Shown here: one piece after another, positions 18,101-25,882 of the stretch
Position numbering within the stretch: the stretch's first letter is position 1
Layout of the letters: each line of letters begins with the position of its first letter
NCBI RefSeq assembly: GCF_014333615.1
Contig: NZ_JACSCY010000003.1
Span: forward strand, 310,001 to 374,000
From: Hymenobacter citatus
Lineage (GTDB): Bacteria > Bacteroidota > Bacteroidia > Cytophagales > Hymenobacteraceae
Direction of reading: 5' to 3'
Length of the DNA stretch: 64,000 bases
The notes under the pieces: generated by a model
Told to the model about the DNA's origin: nothing
Database searches by the model: none
What the model saw: only the letters and a program-made list of their open reading frames with translations
Made by a program: the position numbers and the translations under genes

Positions 18101-18853
18101 CAAGGCGCAGTTCAGGCCCACGCTGAGCAGGGGCAGGTGGCGAATGGAGTTCCAGAACGCCTCTACTGTCTGACCCGAGAGGGTGCGGCCCGAGGCGTCG
18201 GTAATAGTCCCGGAAATCATGACGGGCACCTGGCGGCCGCCTTGGTCGAAGAACTTCTGCACGGCAAACAGGGCCGCTTTGGCGTTCAGCGTGTCGAAGA
18301 TGGTTTCGATGAGCAGGGCATCAGAGCCGCCTTCTACCAGGCCGCGCACCTGCTCGAGGTAGGCGTGGGCCAGCTCGTCAAACGTCACGGCGCGGAAGCC
18401 GGGGCGGTTTACGTCAGGCGAAAGGGAGGCGGTGCGGTTGGTAGGGCCAATGGCGCCGGCCACGAAGCGCGGCTTGTCGGGATTCTGCCGCGTAAACTCG
18501 TCGGCTACTTCGCGGGCCAGCCGTGCCGACTCGTAATTCAGCTCATACACAATGTGTTCCAGGGCGTAGTCGGCCTGGGCAATGGTGGTGCCGGAGAAGG
18601 TGTTGGTTTCCACCATATCGGCGCCGGCGGCAAAGTACTCGGCGTGAATGCTCTTGATGATATCGGGGCGCGTGAGCGAGAGCAGGTCGTTGTTGCCGCG
18701 CAGGGGCTTGGCGTGGTCGGCAAACCGCGGGCCGCGAAAGTCTTCCTCCGTCAGCGTATGGCGCTGAATCATGGTGCCCATGGCGCCGTCCAGAATCAGG
18801 AGGCGGCGTTGGAGGATGTCGTAGAGCGGGGAGTCGGGGCAGGCAGTCTTCAT
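15143..18853 (-). CDS. metH: Cobalamin-dependent methionine synthase
   Basis: A 1236-residue enzyme that moves the methyl group of 5-methyl-THF through cobalamin to homocysteine. The ATG at 18853 gives [19 protein letters not shown]; a longer frame would run into the riboswitch. Domains in order: homocysteine-binding barrel with zinc ligands Cys249 (LNCALG) and Cys312/Cys313 (GGCCGTT); pterin barrel ([15 protein letters not shown], then [10 protein letters not shown]); cap and B12 domain with Asp757-x-His759 in DVHDIGKN, the same numbers as in E. coli MetH; and the AdoMet reactivation domain with [12 protein letters not shown] near residue 1140. All parts are complete. Control is by the SAM-I riboswitch in the leader. 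B12 must be made or imported; no B12 genes are in the window. Confidence 0.97.
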   Translation of the reverse strand: MKTACPDSPLYDILQRRLLILDGAMGTMIQRHTLTEEDFRGPRFADHAKPLRGNNDLLSLTRPDIIKSIHAEYFAAGADMVETNTFSGTTIAQADYALEHIVYELNYESARLAREVADEFTRQNPDKPRFVAGAIGPTNRTASLSPDVNRPGFRAVTFDELAHAYLEQVRGLVEGGSDALLIETIFDTLNAKAALFAVQKFFDQGGRQVPVMISGTITDASGRTLSGQTVEAFWNSIRHLPLLSVGLNCALGADQLKVYIKELSRIADVHISAYPNAGLPNAFGGYDESAEEFAGVVEGYLADGLVTVVGGCCGTTPQHIGELARLAEKYKPRTLPEVPPATRLSGLEPFGITEQSLFVNVGERCNVTGSRAFARLIRTGNYEAALAVAREQVEGGAQVIDVNMDEGMLNSEQAMTTFLNLIASEPDIARVPVMIDSSKWNVLEAGLKCVQGKSIVNSISLKEGEEVFIAHAHTVRQYGAAVVVMAFDEEGQADTLERRKEICQRSYDLLMSIDFPAEDIIFDPNILIVGTGMEEHRNYAIDFIEAVRWIKATLPGALTSGGVSNISFSFRGNDVVREAMHAAFLYHAIQAGLDMGIVNPNQLAVYDEVPKDLLELVEDVLLNRRPDATERLLEFAETVKQKDKAEVVADAWRSLPVQERLQHALVRGITEFIDQDTEETRQQVSRPLDVIEGPLMAGMNVVGDLFGAGKMFLPQVVKSARVMKKAVAYLEPYLLADKQSGDRQTAGKILLATVKGDVHDIGKNIVGVVLACNNFDIVDLGVMVPLEKILDEAAAHNVDIIGLSGLITPSLDEMVYVAQEMERRGLQTPLLIGGATTSRLHAAVKIAPAYTGPVVHVNDASRSVGVAAGLLGSAKETYAHTVRDEYDTLRHDYAGRQRDKHYLTIEQARENGFKADWDETPITKPTFLGTKVLEDYDLAELAEYIDWTPFFHTWELKGRYPRILEDETLGEAATKLFEDAQAMLRKVIDEKLLTARAVVGFWPANTVGYDTIQVFKDDTRQEVETEFFTLRQQGEKGPGIPNLAFSDFVAPLETERADYIGGFAVTAGLGIEKLLEQFEKDHDDYSNIMIKALADRLAEAFAERLHQRVREEFWGYASDEKLSNEDLIKEQYRGVRPAPGYPGCPDHTEKITLFELLDAENKTGIHLTENLAMYPASSVSGLYYAHPASRYFGLGRIGKDQVEDIAERKNMPLADLERWLAPNLNYDPAAVPVTAL

Positions 18854-18900
18854 GGATTTTCCTTCGGGAAAGCAGCGGGTACGAAAGCTTATCCAGAAAG
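18853..18900 (-). promoter_or_regulatory. Expression platform of the metH SAM riboswitch
   Basis: In the transcript, the 13 nt CUUUCUGGAUAAG (complement of 18888-18900) are perfectly complementary to the 5' strand of P1 (19023-19035). The same segment can instead form a hairpin with the start region: UGGAU (18891-18895) with AUCCA (18853-18857, which includes the A of the start codon) and CUUUC (18883-18887) with GAAGG (18861-18865, one G-U pair). SAM binding would hold P1 and let this sequestering hairpin form; without SAM the longer 13-bp pairing would free the start codon. No terminator with a U-run is seen, so translational control is the better reading. The pairing is seen; the mechanism is inferred. 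Confidence 0.65.
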
Positions 18901-18927
18901 AGAAAACCGCCGAAGCAGGTTCCTGCA

Positions 18928-19035
18928 CTTATCTTCTTCCGCCCGATAGACGGGGCGAAATGGGAGTTGGCACCTTGTTTTATTTCAGGTTGCCAAGACG
19001 TCACAGGGCCCAGTCCCTCGGTCTTTCTGGATAAG
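18928..19035 (-). promoter_or_regulatory. SAM-I (S-box) riboswitch aptamer
   Basis: On the minus strand the region reads as a complete S-box: P1 5' strand CUUAUC, then AGAAAGACCGAGGGACUGG, the GGCCCUGUGACG turn, CUUGGCAACC, a short P3, AAGGUGCCAACUCC, a GC-rich P4 (GCCCCGUC...GGGC), and GAAGAUAAG as the 3' strand of P1. These are the conserved positions of the SAM-I class. It lies 74 nt upstream of the metH start and directly after the predicted transcription start, as expected for feedback of S-adenosylmethionine on methionine synthesis. Confidence 0.93.
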
Positions 19036-19042
19036 TAGTAAA

Positions 19043-19072
19043 CAAATATACGGCGCAAAGCGCAGATTACAA
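19043..19072 (-). promoter_or_regulatory. Bacteroidota-type promoter of metH
   Basis: On the minus strand TTG (19070-19072) is followed after exactly 19 nt by TATATTTG (19043-19050), a full match to the Bacteroidota -33/-7 consensus TTG-N19-TAnnTTTG. A start about 6 nt downstream would fall at roughly 19037, immediately before the riboswitch P1 helix. Confidence 0.8.
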
Positions 19073-19254
19073 CCGGCGTGGCTTTTCTGCTGGGGCTGTT
19101 GTCCGGCGCTGGCTTGGTAGATCGGGAATCTTGCTTGGTAGGCAGGACGCGGCACTCGGTTGAAAAAATCGGTACGGCTCTTTGTTCCGAAGCACTTTGT
19201 ATCGTCGGCGGCCAGTTGAACGCATCAGCTACTACTCCGCTGACTTTCAAGATT

Positions 19255-20439
19255 ATGCAACGCACAAAAGGTTTTCTGCTGCTGGTTGGCGTCTTGCGCA
19301 GCAGCTTTTCGCTGGCGCAGGCGGTTGTAGTGCCTGCTGCCGGCACAGGTTTGCGGGGGCAATACTACGCCGGGCGCGACTTTGACAAGCTGGTGCTCAC
19401 GCGCCTCGACCCCACCATCGACTTCAACTGGAGTTACGGGCCTCCTACCCCCGGCCGGCCGTCGGAGCGGTTTGTCTCGCCGGGGCCGGGCGTGCCGGGG
19501 GAGGTATTTTCGGTACGCTGGACAGGCTACCTCTACGCGCCGGTTTCGGGCACCTACACCCTATACCTCACCACCGACGACGGCATGCGCCTGTGGCTGG
19601 GCCAGCGCCTGCTGCTCGACGGCTGGCGCGACCAGTGGGTAACAACATACTCTACCCGCGTGCGCCTTACAGGCGGCCGCTACTACCGGTTGCGGGTAGA
19701 ATACTACCAAGTGCATTTCGACACGCGGGCCCTGCTGGCTTGGCAAACACCCCCGCTCACCGCACCCTCGGCCTGGGAAGAGCTGCTGGCGGCCGTGGGA
19801 CTAGGCGACACCGACCCAACACCGATTCCGACGCGCTACCTCTACCCCGCCCTACCGGCATCAGCGCAGCCGCGCCCTACCCCTACTCCGCCATCAGTAG
19901 CCGCCGCATCACCGCCCGACGCGGTTGCAGCGGCGCCAGTAGTTGCCAAAGCGGCACCCACTGCTAGGGCGCGGCCCACTAAACCTACCGTGCGGCGGCT
20001 GCCCAGCCCGCGCCCCCTGGCTACCCTAGGGCCCCAAGCCGTGTCTGCCGACACAGCCGCGCCGCCGCCTACCCTGCCCACGCTGCGCACCCTCGCCAAA
20101 GGCGCAACCCTGACGCTACCCAACCTCTACTTCACGCGCAGCACGGCGGCGTTGCTACCTACCTCCTACCTCACCCTGAACGCGTTGGCCCGTACGCTGC
20201 GCCAGCAGCTCACCCTACGCCTAACCATAGCCGGCCACACCGATAACATCGGCGATGCGGCACTCAACCAACGCCTTTCCGAACAGCGCGCCCAAGTAGT
20301 GCGGCGCTACCTGGTGCAACAGGGCATCGACTCGCTTCGGCTGGCGGCGGTGGGTTACGGCGGCACCCGCCCGGTAGCTGATAACCGCGACCCGCGCCAG
20401 CGCCCCCGCAACCGGCGGGTAGAGGTGGTGGTGGAGTGA
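19255..20439 (+). CDS. PA14-domain / OmpA-like peptidoglycan-binding envelope protein
   Basis: A 394-residue exported protein from the ATG at 19255; the frame upstream to 19078 overlaps the metH promoter region. The signal peptide is MQRTKGFLLLVGVLRSSFSL ending AQA. Residues about 35-170 form a PA14 beta-barrel (GQYYAGRDFDKLVLTR, SVRWTGYLYAPVSGTYTLYL, TTDDGMRLWL), a carbohydrate-binding type of fold. A Pro/Ala/Thr-rich linker spans about 190-280. The C-terminus is an OmpA_C domain (LTIAGHTDNIG, NQRLSEQRAQVVRRYL, NRRVEVVVE), which anchors proteins to peptidoglycan. The protein probably ties a sugar-binding module to the wall. Divergent from metH. Confidence 0.85.
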   Translation: MQRTKGFLLLVGVLRSSFSLAQAVVVPAAGTGLRGQYYAGRDFDKLVLTRLDPTIDFNWSYGPPTPGRPSERFVSPGPGVPGEVFSVRWTGYLYAPVSGTYTLYLTTDDGMRLWLGQRLLLDGWRDQWVTTYSTRVRLTGGRYYRLRVEYYQVHFDTRALLAWQTPPLTAPSAWEELLAAVGLGDTDPTPIPTRYLYPALPASAQPRPTPTPPSVAAASPPDAVAAAPVVAKAAPTARARPTKPTVRRLPSPRPLATLGPQAVSADTAAPPPTLPTLRTLAKGATLTLPNLYFTRSTAALLPTSYLTLNALARTLRQQLTLRLTIAGHTDNIGDAALNQRLSEQRAQVVRRYLVQQGIDSLRLAAVGYGGTRPVADNRDPRQRPRNRRVEVVVE

Positions 20440-20461
20440 GTAGGAACTGGAAATGTTGAAC

Positions 20462-20567
20462 GGTGTAGAGACGCATACTTGCGTCTCGTCGTTGAACGAC
20501 ACTACCTGATTAAACTCAAGATAAATAACATCAGCAACGACAAGACGCAAGTATGCGTCTCTACACC
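20462..20567. repeat. Inverted repeat (family 4, GTAGAGACGCATACTTGCGTC)
   Basis: 33-bp arms at 20462-20494 and 20535-20567 match at 32 of 33 positions in inverted orientation; the 40-bp spacer is AT-rich. Each arm also holds a small palindrome (GAGACGCA...TGCGTCTC). It lies between two convergent genes, ending 6 bp from the peptidase-permease stop, so it may double as a terminator. Short words of this type (GTAGAGACGC) are widespread in several phyla. Confidence 0.9.
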
Positions 20568-20572
20568 TGTCA

Positions 20573-23500
20573 TCAGCGCCTCGCCACGGCGGGCGGGGCT
20601 CCGGGCTCTACGGCTTTCACGTTGTCCATGTAGTGGCGGTCGATGAGCTTGTGGTAGGGGTCGAGGCCGGCTTTGGTGGGCTGCTTGTCGACTACTACTA
20701 CCAGCTCGGTTTTGGGCTGAGTGAGGTGCACTTTGCGTAGGTAGAGCGGTTGGCCGGTGGCGTCGTAGTACTCGGTGTCCGGTAGCTTGTCGGGGCCGAA
20801 GATGCCGACGTCTACCCAGTCGTTGAGCTTGACGGGGGTTTCGTTGCCGAGGCTGTCGGCGCGCAGTTTGGCGGCTTCCAGAGTGAGGCGCACGGTGTAG
20901 CGGCCGTCGGGGCGCTTGGTGTAGGTGGCGTTTTCTACCCGGTTTTCGAACAGCGTAATCGTCTCGAACATATCGTGCAGCAGGTACTGAAGCGAGTCGG
21001 GTGTGGCGCGGCGCAGGTAGGCCATGAAGGTGGCCGTGTTGGGGTAGGGCTTGGTCTGGTACCGATTGGCCATCAGGAAGCGGCGAATGGCGGCGTTCAG
21101 CGTGTCTTCTCCTATATAATCTTGCAAGGCGTAGAACACCATGCCGCCCTTGTAATAGTGAATGTAGGGCTGATTTTCGACCAGCATCAGCGGCAGCTCT
21201 TTCTTGCGCTCGTCGCGGCGGCCTTTTAGGTAGCGGTCCAGCTCGCCGCGCATGATGCGCTGCATCTGGGCGCCGGTGAAGGCATGCTTGCACGTCATCA
21301 GCGCCGAGTACTCCGCCAACGATTCCGACAACATACTACTCCCCTGCACATTGCCCCCTACCACCTGGTGCCCCCACCACTGGTGGCCCAGCTCGTGGTT
21401 GGTGATAAAATACACCATGTCCGGCCGGCTTGGGTCGCGCAGGTCTTCCACAAAACCCGCGCTTTCGGAAGTGGAAATGGTATTGGGGAATGACTGCGCA
21501 AATGCCTTGTAGCGCGGAAATTCCAGCACGCGCACCTGCCGAAACTGGTACGCCCCAAACGCCTTGGTATAGTAGGTAAGGCCTTGCTTGAGGGCATCGG
21601 CCATGTGGGCCACGTTGTAGGGATGCTGCCGGTCGTAGTAGATTTCGATGGCCACGAGCTGGCTGGTGGCGGGGTCGCGCCACTGGGCGCGGTGCACCTG
21701 GTAGCGGGCCGAGAGGATGTTGAACATGTTAGACATGGGCGCGTCCATCTGGTAGTGGAAGTAGCGCCGCCCATTGGCCAGCCAGGTTTTTTGGAGGTAG
21801 CCGGGGGCCACGGCCGTTTGGTCGGGGTCGGTGCTCACGGTGATGTCGAAGCGGGTGTAGTCGGCATCCAGGGTGAAGCCGTGTTGCTGGCGGCCCACGG
21901 CGTCGTTCAGCTTGGCGAAGCGCTCCTTGGGCCGGAGGTGGTTCCGCTCGCGCACGTCGTCGTCTTCCAGCTCCTGGCGCGCATCGTAGCCCAGGGTAAT
22001 ACCAGTGCCATCGAGGAAGGTACCGTTGGCCGTGAGGCGGTCTTCGGGCGAGATATTGGCCCAGCTGAACACGCCCGTATCCTGCGGCCGACTGCTGAAG
22101 CCGCGGGCGGCGTAGCGCATGTCCAGGTTGAGTTGCAGCGAGTCGCCGGGGGCCAGCGGCTGGGCCAGGCGGTAGATGCGGAAGCCGTTTTCAGGGTCGT
22201 CGAGCAGTATGGTGTTGGGGCGGCTTAGGGTGAGATTCTTCTGCACGCTGCGGCTGTTGTCGTAGTTCACCAGCAGGGAGTCGAGGGGGCGCGGGGTGCG
22301 GTTGAGCAGGGTAAGGGCGCCGCGCATACGGTAGCCGCGGGGCGAGGCCGTGGGGTACAAATCAACCTGCAACACGGTATTCACAATCTTGGGCTGGGCC
22401 ACGCGGGCCAGGTGCTTGTACTTGGTTTCCCAGCCCGATTTGCGACTCTCGATGAGCTTGGTGGTTAGGTATTCGTTTTGGATGTTGGTGTTCCAGAACA
22501 CGTAGCCGCCTACTACCAGCACCGCCGCCACGGCCGCCACCGCGCCCCAGCGGGCGGCCGGCACTAGGCGCTGCCGGGCGAGCCGGCCGCGGTGGCGCAC
22601 GCTGGTTTCGGTGCCGCGCACCCACAGCAGGTTGCACACCACGGCCAGTAGCACGGCCCAGGCCAGGTAGTAGAGATTCACCCAAAACAGCGGCCCCACG
22701 AAGTGGCCGTAGCCGTTCATGTCGGAGTAGGTGTAGGGCACGTAGCCGTCGTACTTGAGCATGACGTGGTGCAGGCCCAGGGCGTCGGGGGCAATGTAGA
22801 CGAACACGTAGAACAAGATCATGAGCGTGTAGCCCACGTACTTGTTGTTGGCAATGGTCTGTACCACCATCGCCAGCACGCACAGCTCCACGATGAAGGC
22901 CAGCTGCAACCCGAAGTCTTGCAGGTAGAGCAGCGGCTGCACATGGTCGTAGCTTTTGTAGAGCTGAATGAGCACGCCCATGCTCGAGATGACGCCGTAG
23001 AGCACCACCTGCACCAGCACCAGGGCCGCCAGCTTGCTAGCAAACGGTACCCAGTTGGGCATGGGCATCACATCAAACACTTGGTGCAGGCGCAGCTCCC
23101 GCTCGCGCCATACCAGCTCGCCGGCGTAGAGGGTAATGATAATCAGGAAGAACAGGCTGAAGTTGTTGTTCAGCAGCGCCAGCACGTCGTAGGTGACGGG
23201 GTAGTTGGCGCCGTCGTTTCTCCAGCGGTAGTAGGCCCCAAACACGATGTTGACAATGCCGAACAGCACCAGCGCCAGGAAAGTCCGCGACTTCACCACG
23301 TTCAGGAATTGCACCTTCGTGAGCTGCCACCACTGCCACCAGCTGGTGCCGGCCCCAAACACCTGCCGGGAGCGGCGAATGACCACCTGCTGCAACGCCG
23401 GCGCCGGCTCCAGCTCGGCGGGCTTGCCCGTAGTGGCCGGGGCGCTCATCCGAAACGCCACAAATGACACCGCCAGCAGCGCCAGCCCTACTCCCGTCCA

Positions 23501-24238
23501 CAGCAGGCGGTTTTGCAAAAACTCACCCTGCAAGGGTACCAGCAGCGTGTTGCGCTCGGCAATGGTCCAGTACTTGGTCACCACGGTACGCGTGTCCAGC
23601 CCAAACGGGTCGAGCAGGGCGGCCAGGTGCTCGTTCTTGTTTTCGGTGGTGAACAAGCCGGCTATGTTGTAGAGCAAGAACAGCACGATGCCGCCCAGGT
23701 ATACCACCAGCGCGTTGCGCGTGAGGGCGTAGGCTGCGAAGAAGATGCAGCCGGCAAAAAAGGCATTCACGAAAGCACCCCACAGCAGCGGCTGCCAGTA
23801 GGCCGCAAACCGGAAAGGACCGTATTTGGTAGGGTCGAGCCAGGGCATGTTGGAACCCAGGATGCCCCCTACCAGCAGCGCGCTCATGATCAGCCAAATA
23901 ACGAGCATCGACGCCAGAAACTTGCCGCTCAGGTAGCTCAGCTTGCCCAGCGGGGTAGTGTAGAGCAAGGGCGAAATCCCGCTGTTCACGTCGCGGTACA
24001 CGGGCGTACCCACAATGGCCGCCGTGATGAACATGCCCAGCGTGGAGGCGCCCAGCATGAAATTAGCCAGCGTATCGGGCGCGTTCTTGAAGACTTTGCC
24101 CCCGGTGCTCGGCCCAAAAAACGTTTCCTGCACCGACAAAAACACAAACGCCAGGGCGAACAGAATACCGAAATAGATGTAGGTGCTAGGCTGCCGCAGC
24201 CGGTAGCGCAGCTCGAAGAGAAAGACGTTGCGAAACAT
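20573..24238 (-). CDS. ABC-2 type permease fused to M1-family metallopeptidase
   Basis: A 1221-residue inner-membrane protein. The first 600 residues hold two sets of six or so membrane helices of ABC-2 permease type (FELRYRLRQPSTYIYFGI at the start; a second set begins near residue 310 with KVQFLNVVKSRTFLALVLFG). From about 620 a periplasmic part follows, with an M1 aminopeptidase domain: zinc motif His948-Glu949-x-x-His952 (HELGHQWWGH) and Glu972 in SESLAEYSAL. The spacing to Glu972 is 19 residues instead of the usual 18. The usual GAMEN exopeptidase motif is replaced by a SESAGF-like segment. The ATPase partner gene lies upstream. Known relatives exist in Bacteroidota, but the exported or processed substrate is unknown. 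Confidence 0.85.
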   Translation of the reverse strand: MFRNVFLFELRYRLRQPSTYIYFGILFALAFVFLSVQETFFGPSTGGKVFKNAPDTLANFMLGASTLGMFITAAIVGTPVYRDVNSGISPLLYTTPLGKLSYLSGKFLASMLVIWLIMSALLVGGILGSNMPWLDPTKYGPFRFAAYWQPLLWGAFVNAFFAGCIFFAAYALTRNALVVYLGGIVLFLLYNIAGLFTTENKNEHLAALLDPFGLDTRTVVTKYWTIAERNTLLVPLQGEFLQNRLLWTGVGLALLAVSFVAFRMSAPATTGKPAELEPAPALQQVVIRRSRQVFGAGTSWWQWWQLTKVQFLNVVKSRTFLALVLFGIVNIVFGAYYRWRNDGANYPVTYDVLALLNNNFSLFFLIIITLYAGELVWRERELRLHQVFDVMPMPNWVPFASKLAALVLVQVVLYGVISSMGVLIQLYKSYDHVQPLLYLQDFGLQLAFIVELCVLAMVVQTIANNKYVGYTLMILFYVFVYIAPDALGLHHVMLKYDGYVPYTYSDMNGYGHFVGPLFWVNLYYLAWAVLLAVVCNLLWVRGTETSVRHRGRLARQRLVPAARWGAVAAVAAVLVVGGYVFWNTNIQNEYLTTKLIESRKSGWETKYKHLARVAQPKIVNTVLQVDLYPTASPRGYRMRGALTLLNRTPRPLDSLLVNYDNSRSVQKNLTLSRPNTILLDDPENGFRIYRLAQPLAPGDSLQLNLDMRYAARGFSSRPQDTGVFSWANISPEDRLTANGTFLDGTGITLGYDARQELEDDDVRERNHLRPKERFAKLNDAVGRQQHGFTLDADYTRFDITVSTDPDQTAVAPGYLQKTWLANGRRYFHYQMDAPMSNMFNILSARYQVHRAQWRDPATSQLVAIEIYYDRQHPYNVAHMADALKQGLTYYTKAFGAYQFRQVRVLEFPRYKAFAQSFPNTISTSESAGFVEDLRDPSRPDMVYFITNHELGHQWWGHQVVGGNVQGSSMLSESLAEYSALMTCKHAFTGAQMQRIMRGELDRYLKGRRDERKKELPLMLVENQPYIHYYKGGMVFYALQDYIGEDTLNAAIRRFLMANRYQTKPYPNTATFMAYLRRATPDSLQYLLHDMFETITLFENRVENATYTKRPDGRYTVRLTLEAAKLRADSLGNETPVKLNDWVDVGIFGPDKLPDTEYYDATGQPLYLRKVHLTQPKTELVVVVDKQPTKAGLDPYHKLIDRHYMDNVKAVEPGAPPAVARR

Positions 24239-24262
24239 GGGGAATACTTATCGTTTTGGTGG

Positions 24263-24389
24263 GCGCCTCACCCCCCGGCCCCCTCTCCGAAAAGGAGAGG
24301 GGAGCCACAGCGGCGCGTGGGTAGGCGTGTGTTTCTAAATCATCTGGCTCTCCCTCTCCTCTTCGGAGAGGGGGCTGGGGGTGAGGCGC
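24263..24389. repeat. Inverted repeat (family 5, CTCACCCCCCGGCCCCCTCTCC)
   Basis: 45-bp arms at 24263-24307 and 24345-24389 match at about 41 of 45 positions in inverted orientation, with a 37-bp spacer. Each arm includes its own hairpin (CCCTCTCC...GGAGAGGG). It separates the ABC ATPase gene from its permease partner and ends 7 bp from the ATPase stop, so any transcript covering both genes carries this stem. Confidence 0.9.
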
Positions 24390-24396
24390 TTCGTTG

Positions 24397-25281
24397 CTAA
24401 ACCCCTGCCATCTCCTTCCGCGCCAGGCGGTGGAAGTACACGTCTTCCAGGGTGGCCTCTACCGGGGTGAACTCGCCGTTGATGGGGGTTTCGCTGAACA
24501 CGCGCACGACGGGGCTGCCGGCTACCAGCTTGGTCGAAATGACATCGTGGGTGGTGCGCAGGGTGGGTAGGGCGGCTTTGTCGGTTTTGGTGCGGTACAC
24601 TTTGCCGCGGATTTCGCCAATCACGTCGGTAGGGCGGCCGGTGGCAATGACCTCACCGCTGGCGATGATGGCCATGTTGGAGCACAGCTCCGTGACGTCC
24701 TCCACGATGTGGGTGCTCAGAATCACAATCACGTTGTCGCTGATTTCGGAGAGCAGGTCCAGGAAGCGGTTGCGCTCGGTAGGGTCGAGGCCGGCGGTAG
24801 GCTCGTCTACAATGATGAGCTGGGGCGAGCCGAGCAGGGCCACCGCAATGCCGAAGCGCTGCTTCATGCCGCCGGAGTAGCCGCCCAGGTTTTTCTTGCG
24901 CGCGGCCCACAGGTTGGTTTGGTGCAGCAGGCTTTCCACGGCCAGCTTGCGTTCCTGCGCGTCGCGGATGCCCTTGAGGCCGGCGAAGTAGTCGAGCAGC
25001 ACGTCGGCCGAGATGCTGGGGTAGAGGCCGAACTCCTGGGGCAGGTAGCCCAATACTTGGCGCACGGCCTCTTTCTGCGTCAGCACGTCGAGGTTGCCCA
25101 GCCGGATGCTGCCGCTGTCGGGCTCTTGCAGGGTAGCAATAGTGCGCATCAACGACGACTTGCCGGCCCCGTTCGGACCCAGCAGCCCAAACATGCCGCT
25201 GGGGATGGTGAGCGACACATTGTTGAGCGCCCGCACGCCGTTGGCGTAGGTTTTAGACAGGTTGGTAATCTGTAGTTCCAT
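24397..25281 (-). CDS. ABC transporter ATP-binding protein
   Basis: A 294-residue cytoplasmic ATPase read from the ATG at 25281 (MELQITNLSKTYANGVRAL). Walker A GPNGAGKSS, Q-loop PQEFGLYP, signature YSGGMKQR, Walker B LIIVDEPTAGLD and the switch His in STHIVED are all present. The C-terminal 80 residues form the small extra domain usual in ABC-2 exporters. It is transcribed just ahead of the permease-M1 peptidase gene, so the two should form one export machine. Confidence 0.93.
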   Translation of the reverse strand: MELQITNLSKTYANGVRALNNVSLTIPSGMFGLLGPNGAGKSSLMRTIATLQEPDSGSIRLGNLDVLTQKEAVRQVLGYLPQEFGLYPSISADVLLDYFAGLKGIRDAQERKLAVESLLHQTNLWAARKKNLGGYSGGMKQRFGIAVALLGSPQLIIVDEPTAGLDPTERNRFLDLLSEISDNVIVILSTHIVEDVTELCSNMAIIASGEVIATGRPTDVIGEIRGKVYRTKTDKAALPTLRTTHDVISTKLVAGSPVVRVFSETPINGEFTPVEATLEDVYFHRLARKEMAGV

Positions 25282-25457
25282 AGGCGTTGGCCGTGAGATA
25301 GGGAGAGAGAAAACAGCCAACTAATTTATATATAAATAACTGTAAATAAATACTTTATAAGCAACATACAATCACTATATAAAAGATACAATTTGATGGA
25401 TTAGGCATAAAAAAACTCCCCGGTAGATGTCGGGGAGTTTACTTCGTGAAGCAGGCA
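25282..25457. other. AT-rich upstream region of the ABC operon with odd terminator
   Basis: Positions 25320-25400 are very AT-rich, as expected for a promoter of the ABC ATPase gene, but no clear consensus match is seen. At 25413-25440 a 10-bp stem (AAACTCCCCG with its complement) is followed on the minus strand by a long U-run, so it would end minus-strand transcripts. No gene that would need it lies to its right on that strand. Confidence 0.6.
25413..25440 (-). terminator. Intrinsic terminator, minus strand
   Basis: Perfect 10-bp stem with an 8-nt loop (25423-25430); the minus-strand transcript runs GGGGAGUUUUUUU. It sits about 130 bp before the ABC ATPase start codon. Confidence 0.75.
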
Positions 25458-25617
25458 GTCGTCTGCCGGTCGGACGCCTACGGCGTCCGACCGGTTGCCG
25501 CACGCTGACACCCGCGCCATCAGGAGCAGACGGCTTGGGTAGGCATCAGCACGAAGCTCATTCAACCTCAGCACGCGGCAACCGGCCGGACGCCTCCGGA
25601 GTCGGACCGGCAGACGA
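25458..25617. repeat. Inverted repeat (family 1, second copy)
   Basis: Arms at about 25458-25507 and 25567-25617 are inverted copies with a few mismatches. The right arm segment 25569-25616 matches 44 of 48 positions of 8044-8091, so this and the element at 7890-8121 belong to one dispersed family with the core CCGGTCSGACGCCTMCGG. The spacer between the arms is unrelated apart from a CGCGCCAT word. Confidence 0.88.
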
Positions 25618-25650
25618 CAACGTAGCGCTACTCGCGGGGGCTAGTCGCCG

Positions 25651-25784
25651 ATGGCGCGGGGCTGTGCTCCGTGCCGACTACGCGCAGGCCTCCGGCCTGC
25701 ACTCGTCCGCGCCATCAGGTATCCATCTTCAAATCGTTCTGGTGGTGCAGTGCGTAGTCGGCACGGGGCACAGCCCCGCGCCAT
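25651..25784. repeat. Inverted repeat (family 6, GGCGCGGGGCTGTGC)
   Basis: 33-bp arms at 25651-25683 and 25752-25784 match at 32 of 33 positions in inverted orientation; the 68-bp spacer has a smaller palindrome GCAGGCC...GGCCTGC. It follows the family 1 element directly, so the whole 600-bp gap before the old yellow enzyme gene is repeat plus AT-rich DNA. Confidence 0.9.
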
Positions 25785-25882
25785 TTCAGCATTGCACTTC
25801 CACAGAAACAAAACATTCGTGTACAAACACAGGTTGTTGGCCGCAGACCAGCTACACTGCTGGTTGCTCAACTTCTACACAC

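Noticed and set aside
18901-18927. Hairpin GCAGGAACCTGC after the SAM aptamer considered as a terminator
   Set aside because: The stem is short and no U-run follows, so a transcription terminator is unlikely.
25427-25882. 152-residue N-terminal extension of the old yellow enzyme
   Set aside because: It is translated from two inverted repeats; the family starts at MNQDQQLF.
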